This document shows, piece by piece, positions 1-7,816 of a stretch of 28,127 bases of DNA. Below the pieces are notes generated by a model. It was not told the origin of the DNA and did not search any database. It saw only the letters and a program-made list of their open reading frames with translations. Position 1 is the stretch's first letter. Every line of letters begins with the position of its first letter. The DNA is from Blastocatellia bacterium (lineage in GTDB: Bacteria; Acidobacteriota; Blastocatellia; Pyrinomonadales; Pyrinomonadaceae). The stretch spans positions 92,679 through 120,805 of the forward strand of contig DNNE01000076.1 of NCBI GenBank assembly GCA_003487805.1. Reading direction: 5' to 3'. A program made the translations under genes and the position numbers.

Positions 1-74
1 GGGAGGCCCAGTCTCGATGCGCAAGACTTCGCGGGCAAAGTTGCCCTCGCTTACGCTCGGGCTTCTGACAACCT

Positions 75-1994
75 TCAATCTGCGCTAACTTTCCCGCGCA
101 GATTAATTTCGTTGGTAGCGTTCGCGTCGTTGACGACTTCGAGCGGCGCTTGCCATTGCAGCGTCTTGATCCGGCAGACGCCGGTGTTGTCTTCGCGGCA
201 ATAGACGAACGTAAACGACACGCGCGCAGTCGCCGTCCCCGCGCCCAAACCAATCGGCACGCGAATGGGAAACGATAAGCCCTTGGTGGTTTTGGTGACA
301 TCAACCGGCGGCGTCTTCAATTCTTCAAGACCTTGTTGTAGCGAAACTGCATAACGCTGTGGCGCAGTCGGATTCAGATGGTAGCCGGCCGGCAAATCAA
401 CATTGATGATAACCGCCGCGTCGCCCGCGCGAAGTTTTTGGCTTGGCAGTTTGATCTCTTCGGCATTCGGCGCGACGTCGTTGGCCACTGCTGTTTGATT
501 CGAAACAGGGGGTTGCAGTCCTTTGATTTGCAGTGTCCTGGTCTCTTTCGTTTTCAAATCGACGATCCGGATCGCGTGATTGTTCGTATCAGCGACGTAG
601 AGCTTGTCATTTGCCACCGCCAATCCGCCGGGTTCATAAAAGGAAGGTCTCGGGCCGTCAGCCTGGCCGGGCCTTCCCAAACCAACGAACGTTTTGACGG
701 ACCGCGACGACGGATCCAACAACTTGATTTTGTGATTGTAGGTGTCGGCGACGAGCAGCTTATCGTTCCATCGCGCCAATCCCAGAGGATGTTGCAGACG
801 AACATCGTTACCCGCTCCGTCAACATCGCCAAAATCAAACAGGTCGCCGCCGGCCAACGTTCGCACCTTTGAGTTCGCACCGAGATTAATCGCGCGAATG
901 ATGTTCGCTTCGGCATCTGAAACATAGAGAGTCTGGCCATCGGTTGCGAGCGCTGACGGCTGCGCGAAACCTGATTCATCAAGCGCACCATCAAGCCTGG
1001 CTTCGCGTCCGGAACCGGCGAAGGTGGAAATTTCCTGCTTATCGAGATCCAGTTTCCAGATCTGATGCGGTCCAGCCATCGCTATGTAGAGCGTGCGGCC
1101 TACCAACTGCAAATCCCACGGCGAATTCAACGCAATCTTTTGCGCAGGTCCTGATTCGCCGTACTCATGAGATTGCAAGCCGGTGCCCGCAATCGTTTCT
1201 ACCGTGCGCGCTTTGAGATCGATACGCCGGATCAAATGGTTCTCAGTATCGGCGACGTACAACTTGTCGCCATCCAGCGCCATTCCCTGCGGACGGAAAA
1301 AGCTGGCCGTTTCGAATGAGCCGCTGACCATGCCATGTGCGCCGGTGCCGATCACGTCGACCAAAGTCCCATCAAGCTTCGCGATTACAATCCGATTATG
1401 GTCCGAGTCAGCGATGAACAGCCGATCGCTTTTCTCGTCAGCCAGAACTTTGCCGGGAAATGCGAGTGGCAGATCACCTACTTTCGCTTTCTCAAGCACC
1501 AGTTTCAGCGGCGCTTCGTTCATTTCGCCGCGTTTGCGAAACTCTGCGATGGTGTCGCCGATTACTTTATCAAGTGCTTCGTAACCACCTTCACCCGATA
1601 GTCTTCCAATCACGTACCCCGCCGGGTCGATCAAGTATCGTGTCGGCCAGGCGTTGACGGCGTAGGCATTCCAAATCTTGAAATCAGCGTCGTTGACGAT
1701 CGGATGCTCGATCTCGTAACGCAACACGATCCGGCGAATGTTTTCCGTGTCCTTCTCGTTTTCAAACTTTGCCGAGTGCACACCGATGACGACCAATTCA
1801 TTCGGATACTTTTTCTCGAGCTTCTTCAGATCGGGAATGATGTGCATGCAGTTAATGCAGCCATAGGTCCAGAAGTCGAGCAGCACAACTTTGCCTTTAA
1901 GCGCGGCCAGCGATAAAGGCTTATCGGTGTTCAGCCAACCGCGTCCGCCGGTCAATTCCGGCGCGCGAATTTTTCCACCTTCCTGTACCGGCAT
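75..1994 (-). CDS. Thioredoxin-like / NHL-repeat protein (NHLRC2-like)
   Basis: This 639-residue protein has three parts. Residues 1-150 are a thioredoxin/TlpA-like domain with the redox pair C46-I-N-C49 in the context WTYGCINCMH. About residues 170-500 form a propeller of NHL repeats (recurring 'LYVADTxNHxIR' units). Residues 530-639 are a beta-rich C-terminal domain containing FVYCREDNTGVC. This order is that of NHLRC2-type proteins, which are thought to act in thiol redox chemistry; the substrate is unknown. The frame stays open to 2168, but that extension is the translation of an inverted repeat (2037-2117). I therefore start at ATG 1994, which has AAAGG upstream. No signal peptide remains with this start, so the protein is probably cytoplasmic. 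It lies downstream of the AhpD-like gene in the same direction, suggesting a shared redox role. Confidence 0.85.
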   Translation of the reverse strand: MPVQEGGKIRAPELTGGRGWLNTDKPLSLAALKGKVVLLDFWTYGCINCMHIIPDLKKLEKKYPNELVVIGVHSAKFENEKDTENIRRIVLRYEIEHPIVNDADFKIWNAYAVNAWPTRYLIDPAGYVIGRLSGEGGYEALDKVIGDTIAEFRKRGEMNEAPLKLVLEKAKVGDLPLAFPGKVLADEKSDRLFIADSDHNRIVIAKLDGTLVDVIGTGAHGMVSGSFETASFFRPQGMALDGDKLYVADTENHLIRRIDLKARTVETIAGTGLQSHEYGESGPAQKIALNSPWDLQLVGRTLYIAMAGPHQIWKLDLDKQEISTFAGSGREARLDGALDESGFAQPSALATDGQTLYVSDAEANIIRAINLGANSKVRTLAGGDLFDFGDVDGAGNDVRLQHPLGLARWNDKLLVADTYNHKIKLLDPSSRSVKTFVGLGRPGQADGPRPSFYEPGGLAVANDKLYVADTNNHAIRIVDLKTKETRTLQIKGLQPPVSNQTAVANDVAPNAEEIKLPSQKLRAGDAAVIINVDLPAGYHLNPTAPQRYAVSLQQGLEELKTPPVDVTKTTKGLSFPIRVPIGLGAGTATARVSFTFVYCREDNTGVCRIKTLQWQAPLEVVNDANATNEINLRGKVSAD

Positions 1995-2036
1995 TTCCAA
2001 ACCTTTCGATGAAACGGATGACGAGAGAGAGATTAA

Positions 2037-2117
2037 CCACAGAGGACACAGAGAAAGACATAAAAGGAATAAGAAACTCGCCTTAATTTCTTGATTTCCT
2101 CTGTGACCTCTGTGGTG
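2037..2117. repeat. Inverted repeat, 'ccacagaggacacagag' family, copy 1
   Basis: The left arm reads accacagaggacacagag and the right arm is its near-complement ending cctctgtggt, around a central AT-rich loop. The element sits in the gap between the AhpD-like and NHL genes. It creates a false in-frame N-terminal extension (HHRGHRG) for the NHL protein. A second copy lies at 17743-17826. Confidence 0.8.
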
Positions 2118-2136
2118 AAATTTCATTACCAAACCC

Positions 2137-2469
2137 TCAACTCGCCAGGACCTCATCCAATCGCTCAACCGCTCTTCTTAGATGCGGGATCGTGATCGAT
2201 CCGCCAACGACCAGCGCCACATTAAATGCATCCATGAATTGTTCGCGAGTCACACCCGCCTCCGCGCACTGTTTGATGTGATACGTGATGCAGTCGTCGC
2301 AACGCAAAACGATCGAACCGGTCAAGCCCATCAACTCCTTGGTCTTCTTGTCGAGCGCGCCATCCTCATAAGCCTGGGTATCGAGCGCAAAGAATCTTTT
2401 GATACCCAAATGGCCACTACCGAGAAGTTTTTCGTTCATGTCGGTGCGATAACGATCAAACTCGTCCAT
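2137..2469 (-). CDS. Carboxymuconolactone decarboxylase / AhpD-like family protein
   Basis: This 110-residue protein has the AhpD/CMD core motif C57-D-D-C60-x3-H64-x3-C68, followed by the helix 'FMDAFNVALVVGGSITIPHLRRAVERLDEVL'-type tail usual for small family members. AhpD proteins use the CxxC pair and the histidine for disulfide reductase and peroxidase activity, so a role in peroxide or thiol redox is likely. The exact substrate cannot be read from the sequence. The frame is open to 2553, but ATG 2469 fits the family length and has AAAGGA 11 bases upstream. It is the first gene of a likely two-gene unit with the thioredoxin/NHL gene, separated from it by the repeat at 2037-2117. Confidence 0.85.
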   Translation of the reverse strand: MDEFDRYRTDMNEKLLGSGHLGIKRFFALDTQAYEDGALDKKTKELMGLTGSIVLRCDDCITYHIKQCAEAGVTREQFMDAFNVALVVGGSITIPHLRRAVERLDEVLAS

Positions 2470-2574
2470 TTCCCGAGAATTCCTTTCCGGCCGTTTTTGC
2501 GATTTCGCCGGCAAATGTATCACACGCGACGATGCCGCAAGAATGCTTGTCACCGGAACCGCGCGTCCGAGCAG

Positions 2575-2712
2575 GGGGTAATTGGGTGGGTGTCCTAGTC
2601 GACGCAGAGCGGGGCACTAGCCCGACCGTCAGGGAGGGCTCCATGAGCGACATTTTCTGAGCCCTCGCTGACGGTCGGGCTAATGCCCCGGTGCCAGCAA
2701 CACAATTACCCC
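2575..2712. repeat. Nested inverted repeat, 'tagcccgaccgtcag' family
   Basis: The inner arms at 2611-2640 and 2660-2689 match at 28 of 30 positions (ggggcactagcccgaccgtc and its complement), with a 19-base loop. An outer pair, ggggtaattg at 2575-2584 and caattacccc at 2703-2712, encloses it. The element fills most of the 319-base gap between the divergent AhpD-like and CheW-like genes. Related arms occur at 17725-17733 and 17836-17844. Confidence 0.85.
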
Positions 2713-2735
2713 GCAACCCGCGCATCCGAACTGCA

Positions 2736-2764
2736 TTGACAGGCATTGGCCCACATGTTTTCAT
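2736..2764 (+). promoter_or_regulatory. Candidate sigma-70 promoter for the CheW-like gene
   Basis: A perfect -35 TTGACA (2736-2741) is followed by a 17-base spacer and TTTCAT (2759-2764, 4 of 6 matches to TATAAT). This predicts transcription starting near 2771, about 18 bases before the ATG at 2789. Sequence match only. Confidence 0.4.
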
Positions 2765-2788
2765 GCAGCCGCCTAAACCCTGTTAGTA

Positions 2789-3298
2789 ATGAGCAACGCC
2801 AAACCGGACATTAGCACCACTTTGCGCGACGAAGCAGAGCCGCAACTGCGCGACCTGTTGTTGTTCGTCGCCGGCGATCGCACGTTTGGTATTTTTTCGG
2901 ACGAAGTCGAGAGCACCGCCGAAGCGAAACATCCCACGCCTTTGCCACTGGCTCCCGCGGCAGTGTTGGGAATCGTGTATGTACGCGGCCGCATGCTGAC
3001 GCTGCTCGATCCCGGCGCGCTATCGGATGGCGAAACGTTGACCTGGCCGCCGGCAGTTCGGGCGATCATTTCGTTGCGGGGTGACGAACAACTGGCGCTG
3101 GCTGCTGACTCTTTTGCGGAAACGATCACAATTTTTTCCAGCGACATCGAAATCTCACCCAATGATGAAGAGTCACAGACAAGTAAGGCCGTCGCCGGAA
3201 TTCTGCGTCACGGTGGCGAGAAAATCACAGTCCTTGATGCATCGCAGCTTTTTGAAGCTGCCGTGCAACGGAAAGAGCGCCGCCGCCGCCGCTTCTGA
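2789..3298 (+). CDS. CheW-like domain protein
   Basis: This 169-residue protein is essentially one CheW-like (SH3-type beta) domain. It begins at about residue 22 with 'LLLFVAGDRTFGIFSDEVE', continues through 'VLGIVYVRGRMLTLLDPG' (the CheW 'G.i.lRG..vpvvDl' region), and ends with 'GGEKITVLDASQLF'. A very basic tail (KERRRRRF) follows. CheW proteins couple chemoreceptors to the kinase CheA. No receptor, CheA or CheY gene is near, so this is an orphan, possibly an adaptor to a distant or non-chemotactic array. There is no clear Shine-Dalgarno sequence before ATG 2789. The assignment rests on motif resemblance; the domain is moderately divergent. Confidence 0.72.
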   Translation: MSNAKPDISTTLRDEAEPQLRDLLLFVAGDRTFGIFSDEVESTAEAKHPTPLPLAPAAVLGIVYVRGRMLTLLDPGALSDGETLTWPPAVRAIISLRGDEQLALAADSFAETITIFSSDIEISPNDEESQTSKAVAGILRHGGEKITVLDASQLFEAAVQRKERRRRRF

Positions 3299-3615
3299 GG
3301 CTACGTCAGCACTCTGCTTTGCAAGCTGGATCGTGTGGCCCGAATTGCCACAACAGCTTGCCTTTAGCATTGCTTGGCTGGCATACTTGCGGCGTTAATT
3401 CCTGCTCTCGCGCCACACTGATAGTGGCGCCGGTCCGTGCTGGAAGGCGACGATGTTCGGCTGAAGAGAGAGTGAGGTTAGTTGTCAACTGTTAGGAGCC
3501 GCTCTCGCCGAAGCTAGAGCACCGGATGCGTCGCGTTCCACCGCGAAGTATTACTTCAATCAGCGATTGAAAGACCCACATCCGACTCCCTTAGCACAGA
3601 GGATTAGAATCAGAA
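3299..3615. other. 317-base intergenic region with one short hairpin
   Basis: There is no convincing gene here. The only clear structure is a 7-base-pair hairpin, gcgccac (3410-3416) with gtggcgc (3424-3430) and a 7-base loop, about 110 bases past the CheW-like stop. It lacks a T tract, so I do not call it an intrinsic terminator. The last part must hold the promoter and leader of the RRM gene, but no good -35/-10 pair was found. Confidence 0.5.
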
Positions 3616-4047
3616 ATGGCTACGAAACTTTATGTAGGGAATCTTTCGTTCCAGACAACCAGCGACGAGCTGAAAGATCACTTTGCACAAGCAGGGACTG
3701 TCGAATCAGCGTCGGTGGTAGAAGATCGCATGACGGGCCGCTCGCGCGGTTTTGGGTTTGTCGAGATGGCAACTGCCGAAGAAGCGGCAGCCGCCATCGA
3801 ACAACTTAACGGCAAGGAATTTGCCGGTCGTAATTTGACCGTCAACGAAGCTCGCCCGCGAACCGACCGGCCGGGTGGCGGTTACGGCGGCGGCGGCGGC
3901 AATCGCGGCGGTGGTGGTGGCTACGGCGGCGGCGGTGGTGGCGGCTATGGCGGCGGCGGTGGTGGCCGAGGTCGCGATAAAGATCGCGGTGGTCGCGGCG
4001 GCGGCGGCGGTGGCGGCGGTCGCAATGACCGCGAACCGCGCTGGTAA
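3616..4047 (+). CDS. Glycine-rich RRM RNA-binding protein
   Basis: This 143-residue protein has one RNA recognition motif (residues 3-80), with RNP2 LYVGNLSF at 5-12 and RNP1 RGFGFVEM at 44-51. A low-complexity tail of glycine, arginine and tyrosine (GGYGGGGG blocks) follows from about residue 85. Bacterial RRM proteins of this type bind single-stranded RNA, and in cyanobacteria many are cold-induced. A similar role in RNA handling is an inference here. GAGG lies 13 bases before the ATG. A strong intrinsic terminator follows at 4114-4168, so the gene is probably monocistronic. The GGC/GGT-rich tail produces long false frames on both strands. Confidence 0.92.
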   Translation: MATKLYVGNLSFQTTSDELKDHFAQAGTVESASVVEDRMTGRSRGFGFVEMATAEEAAAAIEQLNGKEFAGRNLTVNEARPRTDRPGGGYGGGGGNRGGGGGYGGGGGGGYGGGGGGRGRDKDRGGRGGGGGGGGRNDREPRW

Positions 4048-4113
4048 TCAAGCGCGAGCCGTTGGCCTGCCTAATCTAGTCCGAGCGCAAGGCGAGGACG
4101 TACAAAAATTAAG

Positions 4114-4168
4114 AGGCAAAGATGAATTGGCGCGCGGGCGTCGGATTCAATCTTTGCCTTTTTGTTTT
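4114..4168 (+). terminator. Intrinsic terminator after the RRM gene
   Basis: A perfect 10-base-pair stem, aggcaaagat (4114-4123) with atctttgcct (4150-4159), is followed directly by a T-rich tract (ttttgtttt). The loop is 26 bases and GC-rich. It lies 66 bases past the RRM stop and fits a rho-independent terminator reading plus. Confidence 0.8.
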
Positions 4169-4251
4169 GGAGTGCGGCGGCTTGACGCCGCTTTGTTTTG
4201 GGTTGTGAGAAACGCGAGATCCAAAGCGCCGTCAAGCCGGCGCACTCCAAA
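4166..4251. repeat. Inverted repeat, 'tttggagtgc' family, copy 1
   Basis: The arms begin tttggagtgcggcggcttga (from 4166) and end with the complement gcactccaaa (4242-4251), with two mismatches in about 31 bases. It directly abuts the stop codon of the M28 peptidase gene (4252-4254) and overlaps the T tract of the RRM terminator. The same outer arms recur at 11867-11975. Confidence 0.85.
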
Positions 4252-6261
4252 TTACTTCCTGGCCTCCGGCTTGATCTTCATCGTCAGCCGCTGACCGTCG
4301 CGCATAACTTCGACTTCGTACTCTTGCCCGGCTTTCATCTCGCCCAGCGCGTAGGTGTAATCGTAGACGTTCTTCACATCGCGCCCGGCGAGCTTTACAA
4401 CTCTATCGCCCGCCTTCAGGCCAGCTTTTGCCGCCGGTGAATCATCGCGCACGCCATCGAGTTTCAATCCATCAGTCGAGTCGGCGTAATTCGGAATCGT
4501 ACCGAGATACACGCGAAACCCCGCGGAACGCCCCTGCGGTTCGCTCTTAGCGACAGTGTAGGTCGGCCGCTTGTCACTCTTGTCGATATCGCGAACGACA
4601 CGCTCGACGAACGAGACGATCCGCGCCTCGCCTTCATAATTGATTTTATCGGCAGTGTCGGATGGCTTGTGATAATCGTCGTGCGTGCCGGTCCAGAAGA
4701 AAAGTACCGGAACCTGTTTCGAGTAGAACGATGAATGATCGCTGGGCCCAAAGCCGTCTTCGTTCAGCGTGAGTGTGAATGGCGCACCGAGACTCAACGG
4801 CAGCTTGGAGATTTCGGCCGTTACGACGGGCTGGCCGTTAGCGCCTATCACGATCGGAAACCCAGCGGGCGATGCCTGACCGTTCAGGGTTACTTGATAA
4901 TTCGGCGAGCCTGACGCGCTCAGGTTTTTGGCGGCAGCGGCCTGCATCTTTTCCACGGTGTTCTCGTTTTGAATCATTGAACGCCAATCCGATGCTGTTC
5001 CCACACCTCCGACAATTAACTTCGAGTCCTGCAACCGTCCAATCATGTCCATATTGATCATTGCAACCGTTTTGGCGAGAGGAATGATTGAATGATTCAC
5101 GTAATAGTCCGATCCGAGCAGCCCTTCTTCTTCACCGCTGAAAGCGATGAAAACAATCGTGCGGCGAGGTTTCGGCTTCTGTGTCGAGAGCACGCGCACG
5201 AGTTCAATCAAACCCGCAACACCTGAAGCATTATCGTCCGCGCCATGATGAATCTCACCTTCGCGCGGCGCCAGACTCCCTTCGCCGCCACGACCCAGAT
5301 GATCGTAATGCGCCCCGATGACGATTGCTTCTTCGCTTAATATTGGATCGCTGCCGCGCAGGATGCCGACGACGTTGAATGAAGGCGATTCGCGGCGAAT
5401 GACGTCGACGGTCAGGGAAACTTCCTTCGGAATCGGCAGACTGCGAGTTCTGTCCTTCGCGCTTTTCTCAAACGCTGACAATCCTTCGGCGCCGCCGAGA
5501 AGGGTTGCCGCCACGCGGCGCGATATTACCACTACGGGCCATCCGGCCTCACCAGCATTGTCATAGGACAAGCGTGAAAGACGATCGGCGTTCAATTCAT
5601 CCTCGCTGCTTATGAGTATGAGGGCGCGCGCACCCGCGGCGCGCGCGGCAGCAGCTTTGAATCTAAGTTCACCCGCACGCGCAAATTGGCCGTGTGGATT
5701 ATCTCCGTCTGGCGTTCCCTCGAGAATAATCGCAACGCGATCCCTGGGAGAGACTGCGTAGTCATCGTACTTTAGTTCCGAAGCCGAAATTCCATATCCG
5801 GCAAAAATGAGCGCGTCACTTTCGATCTTCGCGTTGCTCGAGAAGCCGAGGGGCATCCAATCCGTGCCGACGCGCAGAGTCTGGGACGACCTCATCTGGG
5901 GCGCATCAAGCACTCCCTTGGTTGTAATCGTCAAAGCATTGTTTTTCCCCAGCTCGACATGAGCCACATAAGGAAACGGTTGAAGGTATCGCGTGAGACT
6001 TTCAACTCTCGTACGCGTGGGAGGCGCAGGCTGCACCGCTGCCCGCAAACCGAGCCGGCTGAATTCACCCGCGATGTAGTTCGCCGCTTCGTTTGCTCCA
6101 GGCGTTCCAGTCCGACGTCCTTCGAGCGCATCAGAAGCGAGGTAGCTAATGACCTGTCGAATATGATCGACGCTGGGCGCGCTCGTGTTCGGTTGTTGTG
6201 AAAACGCGAAGGCAAAAGCCAACGCGATCATCGCTGGAACGAAAAAGATTTTGCGACGCAT
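4252..6261 (-). CDS. Secreted M28 family zinc peptidase with PA and PDZ domains
   Basis: This 669-residue precursor has a signal peptide (RRKIFFVPAMIALAFAFAFS). A protease-associated insert region lies around residues 140-260. An M28 catalytic domain follows with zinc and catalytic motifs 'IGAHYDHLG', 'GADDNASG', 'SGEEEGLLGS', 'NMDMIGR' and 'HDDYHKPSD'. A C-terminal PDZ domain spans about 590-669 ('DSPAAKAGLKAGDRVVKLAGRDV'). M28 enzymes are aminopeptidases; here the enzyme probably acts outside the cytoplasmic membrane on peptides, with PDZ helping substrate binding. ATG 6261 is chosen because AGAGG lies 5 bases upstream; a GTG at 6267 is the alternative. It is the last gene of the four-gene exported-protein operon, 20 bases after the preceding stop. 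Confidence 0.93.
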   Translation of the reverse strand: MRRKIFFVPAMIALAFAFAFSQQPNTSAPSVDHIRQVISYLASDALEGRRTGTPGANEAANYIAGEFSRLGLRAAVQPAPPTRTRVESLTRYLQPFPYVAHVELGKNNALTITTKGVLDAPQMRSSQTLRVGTDWMPLGFSSNAKIESDALIFAGYGISASELKYDDYAVSPRDRVAIILEGTPDGDNPHGQFARAGELRFKAAAARAAGARALILISSEDELNADRLSRLSYDNAGEAGWPVVVISRRVAATLLGGAEGLSAFEKSAKDRTRSLPIPKEVSLTVDVIRRESPSFNVVGILRGSDPILSEEAIVIGAHYDHLGRGGEGSLAPREGEIHHGADDNASGVAGLIELVRVLSTQKPKPRRTIVFIAFSGEEEGLLGSDYYVNHSIIPLAKTVAMINMDMIGRLQDSKLIVGGVGTASDWRSMIQNENTVEKMQAAAAKNLSASGSPNYQVTLNGQASPAGFPIVIGANGQPVVTAEISKLPLSLGAPFTLTLNEDGFGPSDHSSFYSKQVPVLFFWTGTHDDYHKPSDTADKINYEGEARIVSFVERVVRDIDKSDKRPTYTVAKSEPQGRSAGFRVYLGTIPNYADSTDGLKLDGVRDDSPAAKAGLKAGDRVVKLAGRDVKNVYDYTYALGEMKAGQEYEVEVMRDGQRLTMKIKPEARK

Positions 6262-6281
6262 ATTCACCTCTTACTGCTGAT

Positions 6282-6752
6282 TCAGACGCGACAACGAAAG
6301 TCGCGTGGGTTGGGTTTGCCTTTGCGGAAGCGAATCTTCTTGACCAGTGATGCCGAGTCTCCTGTAGGCATACTGGCTCCCGGTGGAACAATCCAAAGTT
6401 GCGCACTCCACTCCTCGGCATAACCGGCATTAATCACAACGATCTGGCTTGCGGGGATGCCGCGTCTTCGCAGCAGATATGGTTTCAATCTTGCTGCGCG
6501 AGCTTCGGCTTCGCCTCGCTTCGGAAGTCGCCCTCTGAAAGTTTTTCCGCCATAGAAAATGATTACGCCTTTGGCCTTTGGCTCTTGCTGAAGTTGGATT
6601 GCAAAGTTATCCAATCGTGCGTATTCGTCCTCACACTTTATGTCTCCAAACTCATCGAACTTGTCGAAGATACCTGCCTGGCCCGACGCTCGCACGAACA
6701 GCATCGGTGAAAGCAGAAGGACAAGAATGGAGACTTTGATTAGCCGAGACAT
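6282..6752 (-). CDS. Exported small protein, OmpA-C-terminal-like (unknown function)
   Basis: This 156-residue precursor has a signal peptide (about residues 1-25, ending near RASGQA). The mature part contains 'FGDIKCEDEYARLDNFAIQL' and then 'KRGEAEARAARLKPYLL...GIPASQIVVINAGYAEEW'. The second stretch resembles the helix-turn-strand of OmpA-like peptidoglycan-binding domains (RAxxVxxyLxxxGIxxxRlxxxGyGe), but the key Asp and Arg pair is not clearly preserved. I therefore call it only OmpA-reminiscent. ATG 6752 has GGAG 8 bases upstream. It starts 5 bases after the PD40 gene's stop, so the two are probably co-translated. Function unknown. Confidence 0.75.
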   Translation of the reverse strand: MSRLIKVSILVLLLSPMLFVRASGQAGIFDKFDEFGDIKCEDEYARLDNFAIQLQQEPKAKGVIIFYGGKTFRGRLPKRGEAEARAARLKPYLLRRRGIPASQIVVINAGYAEEWSAQLWIVPPGASMPTGDSASLVKKIRFRKGKPNPRDFRCRV

Positions 6753-6757
6753 AGATT

Positions 6758-7816
6758 TCACTCCACCCAATCCGCAATAAAAATATTCGTCTCGCCCGGC
6801 TTCGAGCCGTGACGATTCGAAGCGAAGACCAGCTTCTTGCCATCGGGCGAGAACATCGGAAAGCCATCGAACGTGTCATTATAGGTAATGCGCTCCAAGC
6901 CCGTTCCGTCCGTCTTGATCACGTAGAGATCGAAATCGCGACCCTTTGGATCGGCGACATTGGAAGAAAAGATTATGCGCTTGCCGTCAGGAAAGAAGTA
7001 CGGCGCAAAGCTCGCCTTGTTAAGGTTCGTGACCTGCCTCTTATTCGATCCGTCCGCGTTCATCACCCAGATATCCAACACTGTCGGACGAATCAGGTTT
7101 TGTTTCAGCAGCTCAACGTAGTCCGACTTCTCTTTTTCACTTTGCGGATGATAAGCGCGATAGACGATCTGCTCACCGTCATAAGACCAGAACGGACCGC
7201 CGTCGTAACCAACCTCGTTCGTCAGCTGCTTCACGTTCTTGCCGTCGGCGTCCATTGTGTAAATATCGAGATCGCCATCACGCTTTGAGGTGAACACCAG
7301 CTTGCCCTGGCGATTGATCGTTGTCTCGGCGTCGTAGCCTGGCGTGGTAGTCAGTTGCTTCAAATCCGATCCGTCCGGATTGGCAGTGAAAATATCGAAT
7401 GTGTCATAGACCGCCCAGACATAGCCTTGCGAGAAATCAGGTCGCGGCGGACACTGCTTTCCGCCGAGATGCGTCGACGAATAAAGAACACGCTCGCCGT
7501 TCGGGAAAAAGTACGAACAGGTCGTGCGACCATCACCGTTCGAGATCATCTTCACGTCCGACCCGTCGATGTTCATCGTGAAGATCTGATCGCACTCGTG
7601 ACTATCGCGCGTCGATTGAAAGATCAGTTTCTGGCCGTCGGCGGAAAAGTAAGCTTCGGCGTTCTCGCCACCAAAGGTCAGTTGCTTGATGTTGCGTAGA
7701 TGTTTTTCCTGAGGAAGAGCGAGCGATGGGGTTGTCTGATTCGCGAGCCGGCAAGCGCCGGAGGTGAATGCGGTTGAGACAATCAAGAACCCGATAAGAG
7801 TGACGTAAGATCTCAT
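6758..7816 (-). CDS. TolB-like PD40 beta-propeller protein, exported
   Basis: This 352-residue precursor has an N-terminal signal (RSYVTLIGFLIVSTAFTSGAC); the cysteine could be lipidated but the lipobox is imperfect. The rest is repeated PD40/WD40-like blades ('FSADGQKLIFQSTRD', 'FPNGERVLYSS', 'FPDGKRIIFSSN', 'FSPDGKKLVFASN', each followed by 'DIYTMDADG'-type strands). Such six-bladed propellers resemble the TolB C-terminal domain and usually mediate protein contacts in the periplasm. It overlaps the upstream gene by four bases (ATGA) and is followed after 5 bases by the OmpA-reminiscent gene. Its partner is most likely a product of the same operon, by inference. Confidence 0.87.
   Translation of the reverse strand: MRSYVTLIGFLIVSTAFTSGACRLANQTTPSLALPQEKHLRNIKQLTFGGENAEAYFSADGQKLIFQSTRDSHECDQIFTMNIDGSDVKMISNGDGRTTCSYFFPNGERVLYSSTHLGGKQCPPRPDFSQGYVWAVYDTFDIFTANPDGSDLKQLTTTPGYDAETTINRQGKLVFTSKRDGDLDIYTMDADGKNVKQLTNEVGYDGGPFWSYDGEQIVYRAYHPQSEKEKSDYVELLKQNLIRPTVLDIWVMNADGSNKRQVTNLNKASFAPYFFPDGKRIIFSSNVADPKGRDFDLYVIKTDGTGLERITYNDTFDGFPMFSPDGKKLVFASNRHGSKPGETNIFIADWVE

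Noticed and set aside
1..74. Possible end of another gene at the left edge
   Set aside because: Only 74 bases with a 'gccctcgcttacgctcgggc' stretch that looks like another repeat; no start, stop or motif can be judged.
1995..2168. N-terminal extension of the thioredoxin/NHL protein
   Set aside because: The extra residues (HHRGHRG and onward) are translated from the inverted repeat at 2037-2117, and ATG 1994 has a ribosome site.
2456..2764. 102-residue minus-strand frame in the AhpD/CheW gap
   Set aside because: It reads through the nested palindrome, overlaps the AhpD-like gene in another frame and has no recognisable domain.
2773..3162. 129-residue frame antisense to the CheW-like gene
   Set aside because: Serine-rich composition without motifs; it is the complement of a real gene.
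3842..4294. His/Arg-rich and Ala-rich frames over the RRM tail
   Set aside because: Products of the GGC/GGT glycine repeats read in other frames, not genes.
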